From positions 1 to 6,060 of the forward strand of contig DAOVRY010000062.1 of assembly GCA_030633645.1 (NCBI GenBank): a DNA stretch of 6,060 bases, in the 5' to 3' direction. The notes beneath the pieces are model-generated. The model was not told where the DNA came from. It made no database searches and worked only from the letters and a program-made list of their open reading frames with translations. Of the stretch, positions 1 to 5,400 are shown one piece after another. How positions within the stretch are numbered: position 1 is the first letter of the stretch; each line of letters starts with the position of its first letter. The position numbers and the translations under genes were made by a program. This DNA comes from Pseudomonadota bacterium. GTDB lineage: Bacteria > Desulfobacterota > DSM-4660 > Desulfatiglandales > B25-G16.

Positions 1-231
1 GACCACCTGCCGTGGCACAGAGAGGATCTTGATTCTGTCGCCCGATCTTAACTGATAGCTGGGCTTTTTTCTCTCGCCGTTAACGGTTATTGCGCCAGCC
101 CTGATGAGGCTCTGAATTCGGGCCCTTGATAAATCAACCTTGTCATTATCAGAGAGAAATCTGTCAAGCCTTTGATCCAAGGCAGGCGATGAGCGATCAA
201 CGATTACCGTTTTCTCTCTCGTATCTATCAC
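1..231 (-). CDS. rluD: RluA/RluD-family 23S rRNA pseudouridine synthase, N-terminal part (S4 domain), cut by the left edge
   Basis: This gene probably encodes an enzyme that isomerises specific uridines in rRNA to pseudouridine. Only 77 codons are visible, read from a GTG at 229-231 and open to the edge. They form an S4 RNA-binding domain: the LDQRLDRFL stretch (about residues 18-26), then SRARIQSLIRAG (35-46), VNGERKKPSYQL (50-61) and a GDRIKI strand (64-69). That is the usual N-terminus of RluC/RluD-type enzymes; the catalytic domain with its HRLD motif would lie outside the window. An in-frame TAG at 238-240 limits the start, and GTG at 231 is the first standard start codon after it. The AGGAGG at 251-256 overlaps the carD stop and lies 19 nt upstream, which is unusually far, so the start is uncertain. 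The 23-bp gap to carD suggests co-transcription. Other S4-domain proteins are possible, but the SRxRIQ and VNG pattern fits this family best. Confidence 0.82.
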   Translation of the reverse strand, partial: MIDTREKTVIVDRSSPALDQRLDRFLSDNDKVDLSRARIQSLIRAGAITVNGERKKPSYQLRSGDRIKILSVPRQVV

Positions 232-254
232 AATTATCTAGTACCCTGAACCTC

Positions 255-755
255 CTATCCATCAGAGGTTTGTATAGAGATATTCAACTGGATATCTCTC
301 TCCACATCCTCTTCCTTCATATTTTTGGCAAGGGAAATCTCTTTCACCAGCAGACTTCGGGCTGTATCCAACATCTTTCTTTCCCCGAAGGATAGTTCCT
401 TATCGTGCTGGATGGTAGTTAGATCGCGATAGACTTCTGCAACCTCAAAAACAGAGCCACTTTTGATCTTTTCCATATAATCTCTATACCGTCTGTTCCA
501 TGTCTGATTGTCATCGACACACATATCCGTCTCTTTCAGTATAGAGAAGACCTTTGATACTTCATTCTGGTTTATTATCTCTCTTAAGCCCACGTGAGCG
601 GCGTTTGACGACGGAATCATGATGATCATGTTGTTCTCAAGTATTCTCATGACATAGAAATTTTCCTGGCAACCTGAAAATTTCCTCTTTTCGATTCTCT
701 CAATAATCCCAACACCGTGTGCTGGATACACTGCCAAATCCCCTATTTTAAACAT
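255..755 (-). CDS. carD: CarD/CdnL-family RNA polymerase-binding transcription regulator
   Basis: CarD-type proteins bind the RNA polymerase beta subunit and stabilise the open complex at rRNA and other growth promoters. The protein has 166 residues, the normal size. It opens with the Tudor-like polymerase-interaction domain (FKIGDLAVYPAHGVGIIE, residues 2-19, continuing to about 60), followed by a helical DNA-binding domain. W86, in NQTWNRRYRDY, sits where family members carry the tryptophan that wedges into the promoter minor groove. KIKSG (96-100) and LSFGERKMLDTARSLLVKE (121-139) are hallmark family motifs. The ATG at 753-755 has a strong AGGAGG five bases upstream. The last 20 or so residues are less conserved. 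The gene is followed closely by the RluD-like gene and preceded by about 490 bp without an intact gene, so it may have its own promoter there, although I could not find a convincing one. Confidence 0.95.
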   Translation of the reverse strand: MFKIGDLAVYPAHGVGIIERIEKRKFSGCQENFYVMRILENNMIIMIPSSNAAHVGLREIINQNEVSKVFSILKETDMCVDDNQTWNRRYRDYMEKIKSGSVFEVAEVYRDLTTIQHDKELSFGERKMLDTARSLLVKEISLAKNMKEEDVERDIQLNISIQTSDG

Positions 756-851
756 TATAACCTCCTGTTCCTATTAAACTACGTGGTCGGCATTTCGATC
801 AGGAAAATTGTCTGTTTTCTAAACAAGGCAGCTCCGTTGAGATTTGCATAT

Positions 852-873
852 GTTTATCCTAACCGGGATAAAC
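852..873. promoter_or_regulatory. Perfect 8-bp inverted repeat upstream of carD, possible operator or mRNA hairpin
   Basis: GTTTATCC at 852-859 is the exact reverse complement of GGATAAAC at 866-873, with a six-base centre. It lies about 97 bp upstream of the carD start codon. No T-run follows on either strand, so it is not an intrinsic terminator. It could be a protein-binding site or a leader hairpin. It could also be part of the small-repeat patch next to it. Its function is inferred from position only. Confidence 0.4.
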
Positions 874-882
874 CGAAATTGG

Positions 883-952
883 GGAATTACGGATTCAGGA
901 ATTACCGAATTGAAAACAATCTCCTTAATCTAATCTCTCGATCCCTGAATCC
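883..952. repeat. Patch of short direct and inverted repeats in the carD upstream region
   Basis: GGAATTAC occurs at 883-890 and again at 898-905, 15 bp apart. GGATTCAGG at 891-899 is the exact reverse complement of CCTGAATCC at 944-952. The patch ends where the open frame of the pyrophosphatase remnant ends. Such degenerate GGATTCAGG-like strings look like dispersed intergenic repeats. I see no coding potential or promoter here that I can support. Confidence 0.5.
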
Positions 953-1218
953 CTAAATCTTATGGCCAAAAAGGCTTTCCCGGGAGAAAAAATTTTGACC
1001 ATTTTGCCCGCAATCCCATTTGCAAGGGACAAAGAACAAACCATTCATAGGTAGCGCAGGTGCAATTGCCAGAGGGACAACCGACATCAGTTTGATCAAG
1101 ATATTCATTGCCGGACCGGACGTGTTCTTAAATGGATCACTTACGGTATCGCCAACCACAGCAGCCTTATGGTTATCACATCACTATCTCTGCCTAATAA
1201 AGTTTTGTCTAATTCTAT
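953..1218 (-). pseudogene. Remnant of a second, canonical-type membrane pyrophosphatase (C-terminal fragment, frameshifted)
   Basis: On the minus strand, 1171 down to about 1052 encodes [20 protein letters not shown], then [20 protein letters not shown]. This is the C-terminal active-site loop and last helix of canonical pyrophosphatases, whose usual form is [20 protein letters not shown]. Just upstream in another frame, 1218-1185 reads [13 protein letters not shown], which matches the segment that normally precedes HKAAV. The frames are split by a tandem duplication of five bases at 1175-1184; removing one copy restores [16 protein letters not shown]. Stop codons lie further upstream (TAA at 1219-1221), and the rest of the roughly 700-residue protein is absent. 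After about 1052 the frame runs on to a TAG at 953-955 with no recognisable homology. The G-to-S and D-to-N changes in the GDTVGDPFKD motif support loss of function. It is clearly not a copy of the neighbouring intact hppA, whose matching segment differs (GDTVGDPYKDTTAVSFNP). Confidence 0.85.
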
Positions 1219-1246
1219 TTATTCTAAAGCATGCTACTAGATTACA

Positions 1247-3697
1247 TTACAACTCTTCTTCCGAAATTCTCATCTTATAAAACGAACGATAGATGAAGAT
1301 TAAAGAGATCACGAAAAAGATAGAACCAAGTGTCCATCTCAGTGTACTGCTCTGAATGGTGACGGCAATTTGCACAGCCAGCACGCCAAAAAGTGTTGTA
1401 AACTTAATAACCGGATTAAATGAGACCGCAGTGGTATCTTTATATGGGTCACCAACGGTGTCGCCCACAACCACGGTTTCATGTAGGCTGGTGCCTTCTT
1501 CCCTTAAGTCCACCTCGACTATCTTCTTGGCATTATCCCAAGCGCCACCTGCATTAGCCATATAAATTGCCTGGAAGAGCCCAAAGAATGCGATCCCAAT
1601 CAGATAACCGATGAAGTAGTAGGGATTGAAGAACGCAAGCGCCAAGGCCATAAAGAAAACCACAACAAAGATATTTATCATCCCCTTCTGGGCATACATA
1701 GTACAAATCCTAACTACTTCTCTGCTGTCTTTAACACTTGCGCTCTCTGTGTCCAAATTAATATGCTTTTTGATAAAGACAACTGACTGGTAGGAACCGG
1801 CTACCACCGCTTGCATAGAAGCACCACTAAACCAGTAAATAACACCACCACCCGCTAGAAGACCGAGGATGACTTCCGGCTGAACCAGACTCAACTTTGC
1901 TACAACATCACCAAAAAGATGCTCCAAAAGGATAATGATCCCAAAGATCAGGGTAGTTGCACCAACAACCGCCGTTCCGACCAGCACCGGCTTCGCAGTA
2001 GCCTTAAAAGTATTCCCTGCCCCGTCCGCCGATTCAAGGTAGTGCTTTGAGTTTTCAAAATCAGGTTCAAAATCAAAATCTTTCTTGATCTCTTCTTTGA
2101 TATTGGGGAGGTTCTTGATCCTTGAGAGTTCATAGATAGACTGAGCGTTATCGGCAACCGGCCCGAAACTATCAACCGCAATAGTTACCGGCCCCATACC
2201 CAGAAAACCGAAAGCGACCAGTCCAAAGGCGAGGACGGGTGCGGCAAAAACAAATTCAGCAGGCATAACCGCAACCATTGAGGGATTCTTCGATGCCAGA
2301 TAGGCAATGAGCATTAGAATAAGTATGATTAGCCCCTCCCAAAAGGCAGAGAAGTTACCGCAGACAAGACCGGAGAGGATATTAAGAGGTGCCCCACCCT
2401 GACGACTGGCAGTAACTATTTCTTTAAGGTGCTGGGCATTTGTGCTTGTAAATATTTTGGTGAGCTCCGGTATCAAAGCGGCTGCAAGGGTACCACAACT
2501 AATGATGACCGAAAGTACCCACCATAATGAACTGTACTGAGAGGCAAGTTCTGAAAGGAGAATGTAACTTATAACAAAGGTGAGAATAATTGAGATTATG
2601 GAGGTCAGCCAGATTAAATTAGTTAGAGGCTGTTCATAGTTAAACTCTTTTTTCTTGCCATAAAGAGCTTTACTGATTTTGGCATTCACAAAATAGGCAA
2701 TAAGGGAAGTCAAGATCATTATGATACGCACGACAAAAATCCAGATGATGAGTTGACCACAGATTACCGGTTTGGTAAACAATGCCAATGCCAAAAATGC
2801 GATTAAGGCAACCCCTGTCACACCATAGGTCTCAAAACCATCTGCTGTCGGCCCCACACTGTCGCCCGCATTATCCCCAGTACAATCGGCGATCACCCCC
2901 GGATTTCTTGGATCATCTTCAGGTAGGTGAAGAATGATTTTCATCAAATCGGAGCCAATATCAGCAATCTTGGTAAAGATACCGCCGCAAATCCTCAGAA
3001 CGCTTGCACCCAGTGATTCTCCGATAGCAAAACCGATAAAGGCAGGTCCGACCAGCTCTTTCGGTACATAAACAAGAATGCCTATCATAAAAAACAGCTC
3101 CCAACTAACCAGGAGAAGACCAACACTCATGCCCGACCTGAGAGGAATACCCACAACATTATATGGGATACCACGAAGGGAGGCAAATGCTGATCTTGAA
3201 TTTGCTACGGTATTGATTCGAATCCCAAACCAGGCCACGAGGTAAGAGCCGAGGATTCCTAAGACCGAGCAGCCAAGGATAATAAGAACACTGGTCATAG
3301 GAGCACCCTCCAACCCTTTAAAATAATAAACCATACAAATAGCGATTAGTATCCAGACCGCTAACAGAAATTTACCCTGCTGAAGTAAATATGTCTTGCA
3401 TGTCTGCCAAATAGTCTCAGATACTTCAAGCATCGATTTGTGGGCAGACAGATTCTTGGTCTGTATATACTGGATAAGACCAAAGATCCCTCCGATTACA
3501 CAAACTAGAAATCCCCAATACATAAGTGTCAATCCGCTGACAAGGTAGCCAAAGACACTAAAAGTTACATTGGATAAATCTGGCAAATTGATATCTGCTT
3601 CTCCTGCAAATGCCATCGGTGTCACTAGAAAAAGCATAGCGCCAATCGTTAACAAAAAAGATAATAGTCTGCGTCTGCATCTGTCTGTCCACATCAT
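1247..3697 (-). CDS. hppA: Membrane-bound proton-translocating pyrophosphatase, divergent K+-independent type
   Basis: This integral membrane pump hydrolyses pyrophosphate and exports cations, most likely protons. It has 816 residues, including a probable signal peptide (residues 1-31, ending TPMAFA) and about 16 further hydrophobic helices. Pyrophosphate- and Mg-binding motifs are present: FTKIADIGSD (241-250), PEDDPRNPGVIADCTGDNAG (259-278), DSFGPVADNA (509-518), GGAWDNAKK (717-725) and GDTVGDPYKDT (745-755). K565 in GNTFKA occupies the position of the lysine that gives K+ independence; K+-dependent enzymes have alanine there. The wording GDNAGDSVGPTADGFETYG, where canonical enzymes have [18 protein letters not shown], and the long loop at 524-556 point to the divergent, Na+-regulated H+-pumping subfamily first characterised from Chlorobium limicola and Cellulomonas fimi. 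The ATG at 3695-3697 follows GAGGAGGAGG by five bases; a second ATG comes immediately after it. Proton specificity is inferred from family. The gene lies between pth and carD. Confidence 0.95.
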   Translation of the reverse strand: MMWTDRCRRRLLSFLLTIGAMLFLVTPMAFAGEADINLPDLSNVTFSVFGYLVSGLTLMYWGFLVCVIGGIFGLIQYIQTKNLSAHKSMLEVSETIWQTCKTYLLQQGKFLLAVWILIAICMVYYFKGLEGAPMTSVLIILGCSVLGILGSYLVAWFGIRINTVANSRSAFASLRGIPYNVVGIPLRSGMSVGLLLVSWELFFMIGILVYVPKELVGPAFIGFAIGESLGASVLRICGGIFTKIADIGSDLMKIILHLPEDDPRNPGVIADCTGDNAGDSVGPTADGFETYGVTGVALIAFLALALFTKPVICGQLIIWIFVVRIIMILTSLIAYFVNAKISKALYGKKKEFNYEQPLTNLIWLTSIISIILTFVISYILLSELASQYSSLWWVLSVIISCGTLAAALIPELTKIFTSTNAQHLKEIVTASRQGGAPLNILSGLVCGNFSAFWEGLIILILMLIAYLASKNPSMVAVMPAEFVFAAPVLAFGLVAFGFLGMGPVTIAVDSFGPVADNAQSIYELSRIKNLPNIKEEIKKDFDFEPDFENSKHYLESADGAGNTFKATAKPVLVGTAVVGATTLIFGIIILLEHLFGDVVAKLSLVQPEVILGLLAGGGVIYWFSGASMQAVVAGSYQSVVFIKKHINLDTESASVKDSREVVRICTMYAQKGMINIFVVVFFMALALAFFNPYYFIGYLIGIAFFGLFQAIYMANAGGAWDNAKKIVEVDLREEGTSLHETVVVGDTVGDPYKDTTAVSFNPVIKFTTLFGVLAVQIAVTIQSSTLRWTLGSIFFVISLIFIYRSFYKMRISEEEL

Positions 3698-3774
3698 TTA
3701 AACCTCCTCCTCAAAATTGGTTACAATTACACTACAATATTTACCCATCGCCATTTGACTAGCAGATGGAATAA

Positions 3775-3804
3775 ACTTTAGTCATCCGTTCACTCTCCTG
3801 CCAA
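3775..3804 (-). promoter_or_regulatory. Possible sigma70-type promoter for hppA
   Basis: On the minus strand TTGGCA (3799-3804, five of six consensus bases) is followed after 18 bases by TAAAGT (3775-3780, four of six). It lies in the 146-bp pth-hppA spacer, about 80 bp upstream of the hppA ATG. This is a sequence match only; hppA could equally be read through from pth. Confidence 0.25.
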
Positions 3805-3843
3805 CGATCCCTAACTAAGCTGCATAAACAACTAAACTTCGGA

Positions 3844-4476
3844 TTACCTTTCCACCTCCTTCTCCTGCATTGTCAAAGAATTGAATTTGTTCATCGCCGA
3901 TTCAACACCATCCATAATGAACAGTTCAATGGCCTCTACTACTGAATAAAGCATGTCTTTGATGGGTTTTTTTTGATCTTCATAGGGCGGGCTCAAAACA
4001 AAATCCTCAATTGGTTCATTATATCGAGGGCGCCCTATACCGATCCTGATTCTGTTGAACTCATTCGTCTTAAGATGAAAAATTACAGACTCTACCCCAT
4101 GATGACCTCCTGCACCTCCTCCACGGACAATCTTGAGGCGACCAGCATCTAAATCAAGGTCATCGTGGACTACCAGGAGGTTCTTGACCTCAGTCGTGTA
4201 GTAGTCAAACAAATGCTTAACAGAGACACCAGATAGATTCATAAACGTTTGTGGACTGGCCACTATTATCTTCTTCCCATGGTAATTGGTGCTTGAGCTT
4301 AAGGCTTGAAAACGTCGATCAGATAAATGAAGGCCCAATTGTGAACAGAAAAGATCAACCGCCTTGAATCCAAGGTTATGCCTCGTATTGTGGTATTCTT
4401 TACCTGGATTACCGAACCCTACTATCAGATATGTGTCCTCAAGATTCCTCTTCGCTTTTTGGTTCCTCACCTTCAA
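3844..4476 (-). CDS. pth: Peptidyl-tRNA hydrolase (Pth1 family)
   Basis: Pth cleaves peptidyl-tRNAs that fall off the ribosome and so recycles tRNA. Counting from the TTG at 4476, the protein has 210 residues, slightly over the usual 190 or so because of a basic extension of about 14 residues. Active-site residues visible are N23 (GFGNPG), H33 (TRHNLG, the catalytic base), N80 (TFMNLSG) and D105 (VVHDDLDL). The asparagine equivalent to E. coli N114 in GGHNG is replaced by H126 in GGHHG. There is no ATG near the expected start. The choices are TTG at 4476, GTG at 4470 (better placed, nine bases after a GAGG) or the non-standard CTG at 4428, which lies eight bases after a GAGG that overlaps the rplY stop codon. 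The first two starts overlap the rplY coding region by 30-38 bases, which suggests translational coupling. I favour GTG at 4470. Confidence 0.95.
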   Translation of the reverse strand: MKVRNQKAKRNLEDTYLIVGFGNPGKEYHNTRHNLGFKAVDLFCSQLGLHLSDRRFQALSSSTNYHGKKIIVASPQTFMNLSGVSVKHLFDYYTTEVKNLLVVHDDLDLDAGRLKIVRGGGAGGHHGVESVIFHLKTNEFNRIRIGIGRPRYNEPIEDFVLSPPYEDQKKPIKDMLYSVVEAIELFIMDGVESAMNKFNSLTMQEKEVER

Positions 4477-5086
4477 CTTCTTCCACTTCCTCTTCCTCTA
4501 CTTCCTCTTCCTCGGCGGCTATAGTCGGGGCAACCACGGTGACGATGGTAACATCCACATCCTCAAGTGATTTCAGCCCCGAAGGAAAAGAAATATCCCC
4601 AATATGGAGTGACTGTCCGATATCAAGGCCAGACACATCAACATCTATTTTGTCCACCAAATCATCTGGCATGCATGATACCTTTACCTCTCTGCGAGTA
4701 TGCTGCAAGATGCCTCCCTCACTGACTCCTATAGGTGTATTTACCAGATGTATAGGAATATCTACCTCTAGTTCTTTTATTAGGGATATCTCGAAAAGGT
4801 CTACATGGAGATAATCTCTCTTAACTGGATCCCTCTGTATCTCCTTAATCATGACCTTTTTGGATTGCCCTTTTTTATCGGAATCTATCCTGAGATTAAG
4901 AAGAACACTTTCAGCAGATCTCCCTTGAAGGGCCTTTTTTAGCTCGGTGAAATCTAAGGTGAGCATGATGGGATCAATCTCTGGTCCATAGAGGATAGCT
5001 GGAAGTTTGCCCGCGCTTCTTATTTTTCGAGCAGACCCCTTACCTGTCTGGGTCCTTATCTCAGAGCTTAATTGCATAGTATCCAT
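4439..5086 (-). CDS. rplY: 50S ribosomal protein L25, long CTC/TL5 form with acidic tail
   Basis: L25 binds 5S rRNA in the large subunit; the long form is also called CTC or TL5. The 215-residue protein has the N-terminal 5S-binding beta-barrel (residues 4 to about 98), with RTQTGKGSARKIRSAGKLPA (11-30) and MIKEIQRDPVKRDYLHVDL (79-97). A second beta domain (about 99-190) includes GVSEGGILQHTRREVKVSC (120-138) and LDIGQSLHIGDI (154-165). The tail (192-215) is almost entirely Glu with some Val. The acidic tail is common in long-form L25 but low in complexity, and the TTG and GTG start candidates of pth lie within its coding sequence. The ATG at 5084-5086 has GGAG seven bases upstream; another in-frame ATG lies three codons later. 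A TATACT (5109-5114) just upstream could be a -10 element, but I find no good -35. Linkage to prs and pth is common in bacteria. Confidence 0.96.
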   Translation of the reverse strand: MDTMQLSSEIRTQTGKGSARKIRSAGKLPAILYGPEIDPIMLTLDFTELKKALQGRSAESVLLNLRIDSDKKGQSKKVMIKEIQRDPVKRDYLHVDLFEISLIKELEVDIPIHLVNTPIGVSEGGILQHTRREVKVSCMPDDLVDKIDVDVSGLDIGQSLHIGDISFPSGLKSLEDVDVTIVTVVAPTIAAEEEEVEEEEVEEVEGEEPKSEEES

Positions 5087-5179
5087 ATTGTAACTCCAAT
5101 TATTAAACAGTATAGGGATTTCCTTTTTTGCCTAATGATTTCCATATCGTACCATTAATCGCACCAACCAAACGATTCT

Positions 5180-5341
5180 GGATACTGGATTCTTGATACT
5201 GGATAAACATACAATCCGGCCTCATACATCCAGCATCCCCGCCCGCCTCGCCTGAAGGCGAAGCCGACCCGCCTGCCAGCGCCTGAAGCGCAGCTGATGG
5301 CGGGCAGGTGGCGGGCAGGCAGTATCAAGCATCCAGCATCA
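5180..5341. repeat. Composite intergenic repeat element with inverted ends and a GC-rich palindromic core
   Basis: This occupies most of the 314-bp gap between prs and rplY. The outer 21 bases (5180-5200 and 5321-5341) are imperfect inverted repeats, matching at 18 of 21 positions. GATACTGGAT occurs twice on the left (5181-5190 and 5195-5204, 14 bp apart). CATCCAGCATC occurs at 5227-5237 and 5330-5340, directly flanking a GC-rich core. The core holds hairpins: CGCC/GGCG at 5249-5260, GCGC/GCGC at 5279-5291, and CCTGCC/GGCAGG at 5272-5277/5303-5308. GGCGGGCAGG-like strings repeat near 5299-5319. No transposase and no believable gene is present. It resembles the dispersed non-coding repeats of many uncultured bacterial genomes, possibly one repeat inserted into another. 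Confidence 0.7.
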
Positions 5342-5345
5342 GGTC

Positions 5346-5360
5346 CGCACCGAAGGTGCG
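5346..5360. repeat. Short perfect hairpin downstream of prs
   Basis: CGCACC (5346-5351) and GGTGCG (5355-5360) form a six-pair stem with a three-base loop, 41 bp downstream of the prs stop codon in the direction of transcription. No T-run follows on the minus strand, so a classical intrinsic terminator is not supported. It could protect the 3' end of the prs transcript, or be the outer part of the adjoining repeat element. Confidence 0.5.
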
Positions 5361-5400
5361 ATATGTTCACTATCAATACCAGAAAAGCTTTCTCAGCAGA

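Noticed and set aside
717..956. Plus-strand open frame across the carD upstream region
   Set aside because: It covers the carD start and the repeat patch, with no ribosome-binding site or domain.
1175..1184. Programmed frameshift in a working second pyrophosphatase
   Set aside because: There is no slippery sequence, stop codons lie upstream, most of the protein is missing and active-site residues are changed; a pseudogene explains it better.
1020..1280. Plus-strand open frame over the pyrophosphatase remnant
   Set aside because: The minus strand carries clear pyrophosphatase homology; this is its antisense.
1948..2181. Minus-strand open frame inside hppA in another frame
   Set aside because: The overlapping hppA frame is continuous and conserved across this stretch.
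4431..4814. Plus-strand Ser/Thr-rich open frame
   Set aside because: It is the antisense of the L25 gene; the Ser runs are the complement of the Glu-rich tail.
5180..5341. Possible CRISPR array
   Set aside because: The repeat units are short, irregular and partly inverted, with no evenly spaced unique spacers and no cas genes.
5346..5360. Intrinsic terminator for prs
   Set aside because: The stem is good, but no T-run follows on the minus strand.
5155..5376. Minus-strand open frame of 73 codons in the prs-rplY gap
   Set aside because: It lies across the composite repeat, is rich in Arg, Gly and Cys from the GC-rich core, has no recognisable domain, and is best explained as translated repeat.
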